This document shows, piece after piece, positions 24,161-33,344 of a DNA stretch of 64,000 bases (positions within the stretch are counted from its first letter, which is position 1; every line of letters starts with the position of its first letter). The stretch spans positions 4,712,001 to 4,776,000 of the forward strand of contig NZ_CP116257.1 in assembly GCF_027947595.1 (NCBI RefSeq), written 5' to 3'. The translations under genes and the position numbers were made by a program. Source of the stretch: Streptomyces lienomycini. Its GTDB lineage: Bacteria; Actinomycetota; Actinomycetes; Streptomycetales; Streptomycetaceae. The notes beneath the pieces are model-generated. The model made no database searches, was not told the origin of the DNA, and was given only the letters and a program-made list of their open reading frames with translations.

Positions 24161-25224
24161 GCGCGCCGGGCGACGGAGCGTTCGTGACGCCGCTCACCGA
24201 ACTGACCGGGGTGCGGTACCCGATCGTGCAGACCGGGATGGGCTGGGTGGCCGGTCCCCGGCTGGTGTCCGCCTCCGCCGACGCGGGGGCGCTCGGCATC
24301 CTCGCCTCCGCGACGATGTCCGTGGAGCAGTTGCGGGCGGCGGTGCGGGAGGTCAAGTCCCGTACGGACGCCCCGTTCGGCGTCAACCTGCGGGCGGACG
24401 CCGGGGACGCCGCGGACCGGGTACGGATCATCGTCGACGAGGGCGTGCGGGTGGCGTCCTTCGCGCTCGCCCCGTCCAAGGAGCTGATCGCGCGGCTCAA
24501 GGACGCCGGTGTCGTGGTCATCCCCTCGGTCGGCGCCCGGCGGCACGCGGAGAAGGTCGCCGCGTGGGGCGCGGACGCGGTGATGGTGCAGGGCGGCGAG
24601 GGCGGCGGGCACACCGGGAACGTGGCGACGTCGGTGCTGCTCCCCCAGGTCGTGGACGCGGTCGGCATCCCGGTGATCGCGGCGGGCGGCTTCCACGACG
24701 GGCGCGGTCTGGTGGCCGCGCTCGCCTACGGGGCGGCCGGCATCGGGATGGGCACCCGGTTCCTGCTCACCTCCGACAGCACCGTCCCGGCGGAGGTGAA
24801 GGCGAAGTACCTGGCCGCCACGGTCAAGGACGTCACGGTCACGACGAAGGTCGACGGCATGCCGCACCGCATGCTGCGCACCGCGATGGTCGACTCGCTG
24901 GAGCGGGCCGGCCGTGTGACGTCGAGCCTGCGGGCGCTGCGGCACGCCGCGGCCTTCCGGAAGGAGACGGGTGCGAGCTGGCCGAGGCTGGTGCGGGACG
25001 GACTGGCGATGAAGCACGGCAAGGAACTGACCTGGGGCCAGGTGCTGCTGGCCGCCAACACCCCGATGCTGCTCAAGGCCTCGATGGTCGAGGGGCGCAC
25101 GGACATCGGGGTGATGGCCTCGGGTCAGGTGGCGGGCCTGATCGACGACCTGCCGTCCTGCACGGAACTGGTCGGGCGCATCATGAACGAGGCGCAGGCC
25201 GCCCTGAAGTCGCTGCCCCGGTAG
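24157..25224 (+). CDS. ipdC: IpdC, NMO-family flavin-dependent ring-C oxidoreductase
   Basis: 355 aa. Nitronate monooxygenase-like FMN barrel: PIVQTGMGWVAGPRLVSASADAGALGILAS, VQGGEGGGHTGNVATSVLLPQVVDAVGIPVIAAGGF and GIGMGTRFLLTSDS. In the HIP pathway IpdC is linked to introducing the ring-C double bond before EchA20 acts. GTG 24157 overlaps the ipdB stop (GTGA). Last gene before the strong terminator at 25234-25289. Confidence 0.88.
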   Translation: MSAPGDGAFVTPLTELTGVRYPIVQTGMGWVAGPRLVSASADAGALGILASATMSVEQLRAAVREVKSRTDAPFGVNLRADAGDAADRVRIIVDEGVRVASFALAPSKELIARLKDAGVVVIPSVGARRHAEKVAAWGADAVMVQGGEGGGHTGNVATSVLLPQVVDAVGIPVIAAGGFHDGRGLVAALAYGAAGIGMGTRFLLTSDSTVPAEVKAKYLAATVKDVTVTTKVDGMPHRMLRTAMVDSLERAGRVTSSLRALRHAAAFRKETGASWPRLVRDGLAMKHGKELTWGQVLLAANTPMLLKASMVEGRTDIGVMASGQVAGLIDDLPSCTELVGRIMNEAQAALKSLPR

Positions 25225-25233
25225 ACCGCTTGG

Positions 25234-25289
25234 GGCACAGGCGAGAGGGGGCGGCCGGGAGATCCGGACCGCCCCCTCTCGCTTGTGCC
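25234..25289. terminator. Long bidirectional hairpin terminator
   Basis: A 21-bp nearly perfect inverted repeat (25234-25254 with 25269-25289; GGCACAGGCGAGAGGGGGCGG) with one G-T pair separates convergent ipdC and fadA6. Confidence 0.82.
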
Positions 25290-26447
25290 TCAGAGGCGTT
25301 CGATGATGGTGACGTTGGCGAGTCCGCCGCCCTCGCACATGGTCTGCAGGCCGTAGCGGCCGCCGGTGCGCTCCAGTTCGTGCAGCAGGGTCGTCATCAG
25401 CTTGGTGCCGGTGGCGCCGAGCGGGTGGCCGAGGGCGATGGCACCGCCGTTGACGTTGACGCGGTCGGGGTCGGCGCCGGTCTCCTTGAGCCAGGCCAGG
25501 ACGACGGGTGCGAAGGCCTCGTTGATCTCGACCAGGTCGATGTCGTCGATGGACATCCCGGCCTTCTTCAGGGCGTACGCCGTCGCCGGGATCGGCGCCG
25601 ACAGCATGCGGATGGGGTCCTCACCGCGCACCGACAGGTGGTGGACGCGGGCGCGCGGGGTCAGTCCGTGTTCGGCGACGGCCCGTTCGGAGGCGATGAG
25701 CAGCGCGGAGGCGCCGTCGGAGACCTGGGAGGACACCCCGGCGGTCAGCCGGCCGCCCTCGACGACCGGCTTGAGGGCCGCCATCTTCTCCAGCGAGGTG
25801 TCGCGGCGCGGGCCCTCGTCGCGGGCCACGTCGCCGTAGGACACGGTCTCGCGGTCGAAGCGGCCCTCGTCGACGGCGCGTGCGGCCCGCTGGTGCGAGC
25901 GCAGCGCGAACCGTTCCATGTCCTCGCGGGAGATGTCCCAGTTCCGGGCGATGAGTTCGGCGCCGTGGAACTGGTTGACGGGCGCGTCGCCGTAGCGGGC
26001 ACGCCAGCCCTCGGAACCGGCGTAGGGGCCGTCGGTGAGGCCGAGGGGTTCGGCGGCCTGGCGGCTGGCGAAGGCGATGGGGATCATCGACATGTTCTGG
26101 GTGCCGCCCGCGACGACCAGGTCCTGGGTGCCGGAGAGCACCCCCTGGGCGGCGAAGTGGACGGCCTGCTGGGAGGAGCCGCACTGCCGGTCGACGGTGG
26201 TCCCGGGCACCTCCTCGGGCAGGCCGGCGGCGAGCCACGCCGTACGGGCGATGTTCCCGGCCTGCGGTCCCACGGTGTCCAGGCAGCCGAGGACGACGTC
26301 GTCGACGGCGGCCGGGTCGATGCCCGTGCGTTCGATCAGCGCCTTGAGGACGTGGGCCCCGAGGTCGGCGGGGTGGACGGCGGACAGTCCGCCCCGGCGC
26401 CGGCCGACCGGGGTGCGGACCGCTTCGACGATGTAGGCCTCGGCCAT
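25290..26447 (-). CDS. fadA6: FadA6-like acetyl-CoA acyltransferase
   Basis: 385 aa thiolase. Nucleophilic Cys89 in VDRQCGSSQQA, His in [15 protein letters not shown] and second Cys in TMCEGGGLAN. FadA6 cleaves MeDODA-CoA to MOODA-CoA in the KstR2 regulon. Last gene of the fadE30-ipdF-kstR2-fadA6 unit, 43 nt after kstR2. The context separates it from the side-chain thiolase FadA5 at 55383-56543. Confidence 0.88.
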   Translation of the reverse strand: MAEAYIVEAVRTPVGRRRGGLSAVHPADLGAHVLKALIERTGIDPAAVDDVVLGCLDTVGPQAGNIARTAWLAAGLPEEVPGTTVDRQCGSSQQAVHFAAQGVLSGTQDLVVAGGTQNMSMIPIAFASRQAAEPLGLTDGPYAGSEGWRARYGDAPVNQFHGAELIARNWDISREDMERFALRSHQRAARAVDEGRFDRETVSYGDVARDEGPRRDTSLEKMAALKPVVEGGRLTAGVSSQVSDGASALLIASERAVAEHGLTPRARVHHLSVRGEDPIRMLSAPIPATAYALKKAGMSIDDIDLVEINEAFAPVVLAWLKETGADPDRVNVNGGAIALGHPLGATGTKLMTTLLHELERTGGRYGLQTMCEGGGLANVTIIERL

Positions 26448-26490
26448 GACAGTGCTCCTTGGTGGTGGATCGGGGTGTGGGCCGGGGGCG

Positions 26491-27132
26491 TCAGCCGCGC
26501 GGGGTGATGCCCTCCAGGACCATGGACAGGTACTGCCGGGCGATCTCCTCCGGGCTGTGGGTGCCGCCGGGGCGGTACCAGGAGGCGGCCACCCAGACGG
26601 TGTCGCGCACGAACCGGTAGACGAGCCGCACGTCCAGGTCGCCGCGGAAGACCTGCTCGGCGACGCCGCGTTCCAGGGTGCGCAGCCACGCGTTCTCGAA
26701 CTTCACCTGGGAGTCGGCGAGGTAGTCGAAGCGCGGCTGGGCGGACAGGTGCCGGGACTCCTTCTGGTAGATGGCGACCGCGGGGCCGTGCCGGTCGATC
26801 TGCCGGAAGGACTCGGTGACGAGGGCCTCGATGGTCTCCCGCGGTCCGAGTCCGGCGGCGAGCACGGTGTCGTAGCCGGCCCACAGCTCGTCCAGGAAGG
26901 CGGTGAGGATCTCGTCCAGCATCGACTCCTTGGAGTCGAAGTGGTAGTAGAGGCTGCCCGCGAGCATCCCGGCGGCGTCGGCGATGCGGCGGACGGTGGT
27001 GGCGTTGTAGCCCTGGTCGGCGAAAACCTGGGCCGCGGTGGCCAGGATCTCGGCGCGGCGCTCGACGGCGGAGGGCGAGGGGGTGGACGACGACGAGGTG
27101 GACGACGACGGGGCTGAGGAGTTGCTCTTCAT
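26491..27132 (-). CDS. kstR2: KstR2, TetR-family repressor of HIP catabolism
   Basis: 213 aa. N-terminal HTH (QVFADQGYNATTVRRIADAAGMLAGSLYYHFDSKESMLDEIL) and a C-terminal half nearly identical in pattern to mycobacterial KstR2: AIYQKESRHLSAQPRFDYLADSQ and LVYRFVRDTVWVAASWYRPGG. KstR2 represses the HIP genes and is released by HIP-CoA. A 25-residue Ser-rich N-terminal tail is unusual. ATG 27132 was chosen over the ATG 13 codons earlier, which would lie inside ipdF; the gap to ipdF is 4 nt. Two matching operators lie in this window. Confidence 0.93.
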   Translation of the reverse strand: MKSNSSAPSSSTSSSSTPSPSAVERRAEILATAAQVFADQGYNATTVRRIADAAGMLAGSLYYHFDSKESMLDEILTAFLDELWAGYDTVLAAGLGPRETIEALVTESFRQIDRHGPAVAIYQKESRHLSAQPRFDYLADSQVKFENAWLRTLERGVAEQVFRGDLDVRLVYRFVRDTVWVAASWYRPGGTHSPEEIARQYLSMVLEGITPRG

Positions 27133-27136
27133 CCGC

Positions 27137-27937
27137 TCATGCTCTCTGACTGCTGACGGAAACCGTCTCACCGGTCATGTACGACGCGTAGCCGCTGGCC
27201 AGGAAGACGATGACGTTGGCGATCTCCCACGGCTCGGCGTAGCGGCCGAAGGCCTCGCGTGCGGTGAGCGTGGCGAGGAGTTCGGGAGTGGTGACCTTCA
27301 CCAGGTGCGGGTGCATGGCGAGGCTGGGGGCGACGGCGTTGACCCGTACGCCGAAGTCGGCGGCCTCCAGGGCGGCACACCGGGTGAGGGCCATGACCCC
27401 GGCCTTGGCGGCGGCGTAGTGGGCCTGGCCGCGCTGGGCCCGCCAGCCGATGACGGAGGCGTTGTTCACGACGACGCCTCCGCCGTCCTGCTCCCGGAAC
27501 CGGCGCAGGGCGGCCCGGGTGCAGCGGAAGGTGCCGTTCAGCGTGACGTCGAGGACCTTGGCCCACTGGTCGTCGCTCATGTCGACGAGGTCGGCGGTGC
27601 CACCGAGTCCGGCGTTGTTGACGACGACGTCGAGGCCGCCGTGGCGTTCGGCGGCGAGCGCGAACAGGGCGTCGACCTGCTGCTGGTCGGTGACGTCGCA
27701 GGGCAGTGCGGCGACGTTGTCGGCGCCGAACTCCTCGGCGAGGGCGGCGGCGCTCTCGCCGAGGCGCCGTTCGTGGGCGTCGCCGATGACGACGCGGGCG
27801 CCCTCCTCCAGGAACCGGCGGGCGGTGGCGCCGCCGATCCCGGCACCGGCGGCGGCCGTGATGACGGCGGTGCGTCCGGCCAGGAGGGAGTGCCCCGGTA
27901 CGTAGGGCGGCGGCGTGGGCGGGGGTGCGGGGGTCAC
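27137..27937 (-). CDS. ipdF: IpdF-like SDR (Rv3559c family)
   Basis: 266 aa. NAD motif TAAAGAGIGGATARRFLEEGARVVIGDAHERRL, catalytic YAAAK and the C-terminal YMTGETVSVSSQRA. The TAAAGxGIG sequence and position between fadE30 and kstR2 match IpdF, which oxidises the 5-hydroxyl of 5-OH-HIP in the ring-C/D pathway. The start is GTG 27937, overlapping the fadE30 stop (GTGA); a Pro-rich N-terminal tail precedes the fold. Confidence 0.87.
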   Translation of the reverse strand: MTPAPPPTPPPYVPGHSLLAGRTAVITAAAGAGIGGATARRFLEEGARVVIGDAHERRLGESAAALAEEFGADNVAALPCDVTDQQQVDALFALAAERHGGLDVVVNNAGLGGTADLVDMSDDQWAKVLDVTLNGTFRCTRAALRRFREQDGGGVVVNNASVIGWRAQRGQAHYAAAKAGVMALTRCAALEAADFGVRVNAVAPSLAMHPHLVKVTTPELLATLTAREAFGRYAEPWEIANVIVFLASGYASYMTGETVSVSSQRA

Positions 27938-29100
27938 GGGCGGGCCTCCTTGGGCAGGCCGAGGACGCGCTCGGCGATGATGTTGCGCTGGATCTCGTTG
28001 GACCCGGCGTAGATGGTGTCCGAGCGGGAGAAGAGGAACAGCCGCTGCCAGTCGTCGAGGTCGTAGGGCTCACCGGCGGCGAGCATGCCGCCCGCGCCGC
28101 ACACGTCCATGGCGAGTTCGCCCAGTTCGCGGTGCCAGGTGGCCCAGAAGATCTTGCCGATGGACGCCTCGGGGCCGGGGGCGCCGGACGCGACGCCGTC
28201 GAGCATGCGCAGGGCGTTGCAGCGGATGGTCTCGAGTCCCGTCCAGGCGCGGGCGAGCCGGTCGCGGATCAGCGGGTCGTCCGCCGCGCCGTTGCGTTTG
28301 GCCGTCTCGACGAGGGTCTCCAGTTCGCGCCGGAAGCCGACCTGCTGGCCGAGGGTGGAGACGCCGCGTTCGAAGCCGAGGGTGGCCATGGCCACGCGCC
28401 AGCCGTCGCCGGGGGCGCCGACGATGTGGTCGGCGCGGGTGCGGGCGCCGTCGAAGAACACCTCGTTGAACTCGGAGGTGCCGGTCAGCTGGGTGATGGG
28501 CCGGACCTCGACGCCGGGCTGGTCCAGCGGGACCAGGAGGTAGGACAGGCCCCGGTGGCGCCGCGAGTCCGGTTCGGTGCGGGCGACGACGAAGCACCAC
28601 TGGGACTCGTGGGCGAGTGACGTCCAGATCTTCTGCCCGGTGACCACCCAGTGGTCGCCGTCGCGTTCGGCGCGGGTCCGTACGTTCGCCAGGTCGGATC
28701 CGGCGTCGGGCTCGCTGTAGCCCTGGCACCACAGTTCCTCGGCGGCGACGATCGGCGGCAGGAACCTGGCCCGCTGCTCGGGGGTGCCGAAGGCGATCAG
28801 GGTGGGGCCGAGCAGCTGCTCGGCGATGTGGTTGACCCGGGCGGGTGCGTCGGCCAGGGCGTACTCCTCGTGGAAGGCGACCTGCTGCTCGATGGTCGCG
28901 CCCCGGCCGCCGTACTCCTCGGGCCAGCCGACGCAGGTCCAGCCGGCGGCGGCCATGTGCCGTTCCCACTCGAGCCGTTCGGCGAAGACCTCGTGCTCAC
29001 GCCCCGGGCCGCCGCGGCCCCGCAGGGCGGCGAAGGCGCCGGTGAGGTGGGTGGCCAGCCAGCCGCGGATCTCGGCGCGGAACTCCTCGACGCTGCTCAT
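27934..29100 (-). CDS. fadE30: FadE30-like HIP-CoA acyl-CoA dehydrogenase
   Basis: 388 aa. Acyl-CoA dehydrogenase with GYSEPDAGSDLANVRTRA, KIWTSLAHESQW and a C-terminal IYAGSNEIQRNIIAERVLGLPKE. FadE30 introduces the first double bond in the propionyl side chain of HIP-CoA. First gene of a four-gene unit with a KstR2-type operator 15 bp upstream. Its position beside ipdF and kstR2 is the main reason for choosing FadE30 over FadE31. Confidence 0.88.
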   Translation of the reverse strand: MSSVEEFRAEIRGWLATHLTGAFAALRGRGGPGREHEVFAERLEWERHMAAAGWTCVGWPEEYGGRGATIEQQVAFHEEYALADAPARVNHIAEQLLGPTLIAFGTPEQRARFLPPIVAAEELWCQGYSEPDAGSDLANVRTRAERDGDHWVVTGQKIWTSLAHESQWCFVVARTEPDSRRHRGLSYLLVPLDQPGVEVRPITQLTGTSEFNEVFFDGARTRADHIVGAPGDGWRVAMATLGFERGVSTLGQQVGFRRELETLVETAKRNGAADDPLIRDRLARAWTGLETIRCNALRMLDGVASGAPGPEASIGKIFWATWHRELGELAMDVCGAGGMLAAGEPYDLDDWQRLFLFSRSDTIYAGSNEIQRNIIAERVLGLPKEARP

Positions 29101-29114
29101 GCCGTTACGTTAAT

Positions 29115-29132
29115 CTACCAAACACTTGTTAG
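29115..29132. promoter_or_regulatory. KstR2-type operator 2
   Basis: CTACCAAACACTTGTTAG contains ACCAAACACTTGTT, one mismatch from AnCAAGnnCTTGnT. It occupies the 48-bp divergent gap between fadE30 and the enoyl-CoA hydratase and would control both operons. Confidence 0.82.
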
Positions 29133-29148
29133 GGAAGGAGGGCCGACG

Positions 29149-30036
29149 ATGTCCGCTGCCCACAACCACGGACCCGAGGCGCTCGACGCGTCCGACGCTT
29201 CCGGGACGCCCGTCCGCTACGAGAAGCGGGGTCCCGTCGCGACGGTCACCATGAACCGCCCCGACTACCGCAACGCCCAGAACTCCGCGATGACCTACGC
29301 CCTGGACCGGGCCTTCTACCGGGCCGCCGAGGACGACGAGGTGAAGACCGTCGTCCTCGCCGGTGCGGGCAAGCACTTCTCCGCCGGCCACGACATCGGC
29401 ACCCCCGAGCGGGACGCCCACCTGCCGTTCGAACGCCGCGCGGGGCTGTGGTGGGACCACTCGGACAAACAGGGAGCGGAGAGCCGCTTCGCCCGCGAGT
29501 CCGAGGTGTACCTGGGCATGTGCCGCCGCTGGCGCGAGCTGCCCAAGCCGGTCGTCGCCTCCGTGCAGGGCGCCTGTGTGGCGGGCGGGCTGATGCTCGC
29601 CTGGGTGTGCGACCTGATCGTGGCCTCCGAGGACGCGTTCTTCGCCGACCCGGTGGTGCGGATGGGCATCCCCGGCGTCGAGTACTTCGCCCACCCGTGG
29701 GTGATGCCGCCGCGCGTGGCCAAGGAGTTCCTCTTCACCGGGGACCGCATGAGCGCCCGCCGCGCGTACGAGGTCGGCATGGTCAACCGTGTCGTGCCCC
29801 GCGATGAACTGGCCGACGCGACGCGGGAGTTGGCGCTGCGCATCGCCGAGATGCCCCGCCTGGGACTCGCACTGACCAAGCGCGCCGTCAACCAGGCCGA
29901 GGACCTCCAGGGGCTGCATGCCGGGATGGACTCGGTGTTCGGCCTGCACCACCTCGCGCACGCGCACAACGCCGAGACCGCGCCGGACGCGCTCGGCGGG
30001 ATGGACATCCGGGCGATGAAGAAGGCGGGCGGCTGA
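29149..30036 (+). CDS. Enoyl-CoA hydratase of the KstR2 regulon
   Basis: 295 aa crotonase. GAGKHFSAGHDIG and GACVAGGLMLAWVCDLIVASEDAFFADPVVRMGIPGVEY form the oxyanion hole and acyl pocket. The long insertion with WWDHSDKQGAESRFARESEVYLGMCRRWRELPKP is characteristic of steroid-cluster crotonases distinct from EchA20. GGAAGGAGGG precedes ATG 29149. Likely hydrates the 2-enoyl-CoA formed by FadE30-33; the exact step is not resolved. Confidence 0.82.
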   Translation: MSAAHNHGPEALDASDASGTPVRYEKRGPVATVTMNRPDYRNAQNSAMTYALDRAFYRAAEDDEVKTVVLAGAGKHFSAGHDIGTPERDAHLPFERRAGLWWDHSDKQGAESRFARESEVYLGMCRRWRELPKPVVASVQGACVAGGLMLAWVCDLIVASEDAFFADPVVRMGIPGVEYFAHPWVMPPRVAKEFLFTGDRMSARRAYEVGMVNRVVPRDELADATRELALRIAEMPRLGLALTKRAVNQAEDLQGLHAGMDSVFGLHHLAHAHNAETAPDALGGMDIRAMKKAGG

Positions 30037-31211
30037 TGGACCTCGACTTCGACGAGGCCGACGAGACGTTCCGCGCCGAGGCCCGCGACTGGCTGGCGGC
30101 CCATGTGCCGGCCATCCCCCTGCCGTCCCTGGAGAGCGCCGAGGGGTTCGCCGCCCACCGGGAGTGGGAGGCCGAACTGGCCGCCGACCGCTGGTCGGTG
30201 GTCTCCTGGCCCGAGGAGTTCGGCGGGCGGAACGCCTCGATCCTGCGCTGGCTGGTCTTCGAGGAGGAGTACTTCGCGGCCGGCGCCCCCGGACGCGTCA
30301 GCCAGAACGGCATCAACCTGCTCGCCCCCACCCTCTTCGAACACGGCACCCCCGAGCAGCGGGCGCGGATCCTGCCCGCCATGGCGAGCGGCGAGGTCAT
30401 CTGGGCGCAGGCCTGGTCCGAGCCGGAGTCCGGCTCCGACCTGGCCTCGCTCAGGTCGACGGCCCGGCGCACCGAGGGCGGCTGGCTGCTCAGCGGCCAG
30501 AAGACGTGGTCGTCGCGGGCCGCGTTCGCCGACCGGGCCTTCGGCCTGTTCCGCAGCGACCCGGACGCCGGCCGGCCGCACCGCGGGCTGACGTACCTGA
30601 TGTTCTCGCTGGACGCCGAGGGCGTCACCGTACGGCCCATCGGACGGCTCGACGGCAGACCGGCCTTCGCCGAGCTGTTCCTGGACGACGTGTTCGTGCC
30701 GGACGAGGACGTGATCGGGGAGCCCGGCCAGGGCTGGCGGGTGGCCATGAGCACCACCGGCAACGAGCGCGGCCTCACCCTGCGCAGCCCCGGACGTTTC
30801 ACCGCCGCCGCCGACCGGCTGACCGCGCTGTGGCGCGAGCACGGCGACCCCGCCGACACGGCGCTGCGCGACCGGGTCGCCGACGCGGTGATCGGCGCCC
30901 GCGCCTACCGGCTGTTCTCCTACGCGGGCGCCTCCCGCATCCTGCACGACGAGGGCGGCCCGGCCGGTGCCGCCTCCAGCCTCAACAAGGTGTTCTGGTC
31001 CGAGCTGGACATCGCCCTGCACGAGACGGCCCTCGACCTGCTCGGACCGTACGGCGAACTCGCCGACCACGCCCCCGAGTCGCCGGACCGCGGTGCCTGG
31101 GCCGAGGGGTACACCTTCTCCCTGGCCGGGCCCATCTACGCGGGCACCAACGAGATCCAGCGCGACATCATCGCCGAGCGGCTGCTCGGCCTGCCGAAGG
31201 GACGCCGGTGA
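30036..31211 (+). CDS. fadE31: FadE31-like acyl-CoA dehydrogenase
   Basis: 391 aa. Full-length ACAD: WSEPESGSDLASLRSTARR, QKTWSSRAAFADRAFG and GPIYAGTNEIQRDIIAERLLGLPKG. Starts in a TGATG overlap with the hydratase. Order FadE31-E32-E33 matches Rv3562-Rv3564 of M. tuberculosis, where these act after ring opening; two-subunit ACADs are typical for steroid intermediates. Confidence 0.85.
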   Translation: MDLDFDEADETFRAEARDWLAAHVPAIPLPSLESAEGFAAHREWEAELAADRWSVVSWPEEFGGRNASILRWLVFEEEYFAAGAPGRVSQNGINLLAPTLFEHGTPEQRARILPAMASGEVIWAQAWSEPESGSDLASLRSTARRTEGGWLLSGQKTWSSRAAFADRAFGLFRSDPDAGRPHRGLTYLMFSLDAEGVTVRPIGRLDGRPAFAELFLDDVFVPDEDVIGEPGQGWRVAMSTTGNERGLTLRSPGRFTAAADRLTALWREHGDPADTALRDRVADAVIGARAYRLFSYAGASRILHDEGGPAGAASSLNKVFWSELDIALHETALDLLGPYGELADHAPESPDRGAWAEGYTFSLAGPIYAGTNEIQRDIIAERLLGLPKGRR

Positions 31212-32197
31212 TGCGGTTCCTCCTCGACGCCGAGCAGCGGGAGTTCGCCCGCTCCCTCGACGGACTCCTCGCCTCCTCGGACACCCCGGCCGCCGTACGG
31301 TCCTGGGCCGCCGGTGACCATGCACCGGGGCGGGCGGTGTGGGCGCGGCTGGCCGAGGCCGGGGTGTTCGCCCTCGCGGTGCCCGAACGCCACGACGGGT
31401 TCGGCCCGCTGCCGCTCGACATCGCCGTCGCCTTCACCGAGCTGGGGCGGCACGCGGTACCGGGTCCGCTGGTCGAGACGGTCGCCGCGGCGGCCCTCCT
31501 CGACCGGCTCGGCGACCCGGACACGGCCGCCGCCCACCTCCCCGGCATCGCCTCGGGCAAGACCGTCGCCACCCTCTGCCTCACGGCCCTCGGCCCGTAC
31601 GCCCTGGACGCCGACGCGGCCGACACGGTGCTGGTCGTGGACGGCGACGTGCTGCGCGCGGGCGCCCAGCCCGGTCCCGTACAGCCGTCGGCGGATCCGG
31701 CGCGGCGCCTGTCGCAGGTGTCCGGCGGGGCGGTGCTGGCCCAGGGACCGGCGGTGGCCACGGCCGCCGCACACGCCGCGGACATGGCCGCGCTGGCCAC
31801 CGCGGCCCAGTCCCTGGGGCTCGGCCGCGCGCTGCTCGCCCGGACCGTCGAGTACGTCGGCCGGCGCACCCAGTTCGGTGTGCCCGTCGGCTCCTTCCAG
31901 GCCCTCAAGCACCGGCTGGCGGACACGCTGGTCGCCCTGGAGTTCGCCGAGCCACTCGTGCACGGGGCCGCGCTCGCGCTCGCCGCCGGTTCTCCGGAGG
32001 CCGGCCGGGACGTCGCCGCCGCCAAGGTCGCGGCGGGCGAGGCCGCCCACCGGGCCGCGCGCACCGCGCTGCAACTGCACGGGGCGGTCGGCTACACCGA
32101 CGAGTTGGACCTGTCCCTGTGGATCCGCAAGGCCCGTCCACTGCGCGACGCCTGGGGCACCCCGGCCGCCTGCCGGGCCCGCGTCCTGGCCGCCTGA
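31211..32197 (+). CDS. fadE32: FadE32-like acyl-CoA dehydrogenase
   Basis: 328 aa, shorter than a typical ACAD, as expected for the partner subunit of a heteromeric steroid ACAD. Keeps RTQFGVPVGSFQALKHRLAD and LHGAVGYTDELDLSLWIRKA but lacks the central beta-domain signature. M. tuberculosis FadE32 is implicated in MOODA-CoA dehydrogenation. TGATG overlap with fadE31. Confidence 0.83.
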   Translation: MRFLLDAEQREFARSLDGLLASSDTPAAVRSWAAGDHAPGRAVWARLAEAGVFALAVPERHDGFGPLPLDIAVAFTELGRHAVPGPLVETVAAAALLDRLGDPDTAAAHLPGIASGKTVATLCLTALGPYALDADAADTVLVVDGDVLRAGAQPGPVQPSADPARRLSQVSGGAVLAQGPAVATAAAHAADMAALATAAQSLGLGRALLARTVEYVGRRTQFGVPVGSFQALKHRLADTLVALEFAEPLVHGAALALAAGSPEAGRDVAAAKVAAGEAAHRAARTALQLHGAVGYTDELDLSLWIRKARPLRDAWGTPAACRARVLAA

Positions 32198-32238
32198 CCG
32201 CGCGCACCACCGCGCCACACACCGAGGGGAGCAGCCCG

Positions 32239-33315
32239 ATGAGGCTGACGGAGGAGCAGGAAGAACTGCGGTCGGCCGTGAGGTCGTTGCTGACCCGGCA
32301 CGAGGGAGCCGCCGCCTGGCGGCCGTTGGCCGAGCAGGTCGGCGTCGCCGCACTCGCCGTGCCCGAGGAGTACGGGGGCGCGGGCGGCGGCGCCCGGGAC
32401 GTGCACGTGCTGATGGAGGAGCTGGGCCGGTGCCTGAGCCCGCTGCCGGTGCTCGGCTCGACGGTGCTCACGGCGGGGGCGCTGCTCGCCTCCGGCGACA
32501 AGGACGCGTGCGGGCGCCTGCTGCCGGCACTGGCCGAAGGGCGTGCGGTGGGTGCGCTGGCCTGGGCCGAACAGGGCTCCTGGGACGCGGCGGCGCTGCG
32601 CACCCGCGCCGTTCCGGGGCCCGGCGGCGGCGCCTGGTTCCTCAGCGGCGTCAAGGAGCACGTCCTGGACTGGCCGGACGTCGACGTGCTGGTCGTCGCG
32701 GCCCGTACGGCGGCCGGTGTCTCCCTGTTCGAGGTGGCGGCGGACGCGCCCGGAGCGCGCCGCGAACCCGTCGTCACGATGGACGGCACCCGGAGCCAGG
32801 CCCGGTGGGTCCTGGACGGCGCCGAGGGGCGCCCGGTCGGGATCGCCGGCGACGGGGAGCGGATCCTGGCGCATGTGCGGGACCTGGCCTGCGCGGCGCT
32901 CGCGGCCGAGCAGGTGGGCGCCGCCGAGCGCTGTCTCGAACTGTCCGTCGCCTACGCGCGCGACCGCGTCCAGTTCGGCCGGGCGATCGGTTCGTTCCAG
33001 GCGGTCAAGCACCGGCTGGCGGACGCCTATGTGCTGGTGGAGTCGGCGCGTTCGGCGGCGCTCGGCGCGGCGTTCGCCGCCGACGAGGACCCCGGCGCGC
33101 TGCCGCGGGCCGCCGCAGTCGCCAAGTCGGTGTGCTCCGAGGCGTTCTCGGCGGTGGCCGGGGAGACGATCCAGCTGCACGGCGGGATCGGCATCACCTG
33201 GGAGCACGACGCGCACCGCTACTTCAAGCGGGCGCACGGAGCGGGCGAGCTGTTCGGCCCGCCCGCCTCGCACCGGGCACGGCTCGCCGCCGGGCTCGGA
33301 CTCACCTCGTACTGA
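32239..33315 (+). CDS. fadE33: FadE33-like acyl-CoA dehydrogenase
   Basis: 358 aa. MRLTEEQEELRSAVRSLL start, DRVQFGRAIGSFQAVKHRLAD flavin motif and IQLHGGIGITWEHDAHRYFKRA at the C-terminus. Third ACAD of the fadE31-33 set; pairs with one of the others. ATG 32239 follows GAGGGGAG, 41 nt after fadE32. Confidence 0.83.
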   Translation: MRLTEEQEELRSAVRSLLTRHEGAAAWRPLAEQVGVAALAVPEEYGGAGGGARDVHVLMEELGRCLSPLPVLGSTVLTAGALLASGDKDACGRLLPALAEGRAVGALAWAEQGSWDAAALRTRAVPGPGGGAWFLSGVKEHVLDWPDVDVLVVAARTAAGVSLFEVAADAPGARREPVVTMDGTRSQARWVLDGAEGRPVGIAGDGERILAHVRDLACAALAAEQVGAAERCLELSVAYARDRVQFGRAIGSFQAVKHRLADAYVLVESARSAALGAAFAADEDPGALPRAAAVAKSVCSEAFSAVAGETIQLHGGIGITWEHDAHRYFKRAHGAGELFGPPASHRARLAAGLGLTSY

Positions 33316-33344
33316 ACAGCCACCCCAGCTGACCGGAGAGGCCA

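Noticed and set aside
33321..33340. Possible 18-bp motif (CCCCAGCTGACCGG) before the SDR at 33345
   Set aside because: It needs a one-base shift in the left half and overlaps the RBS; counted as chance.
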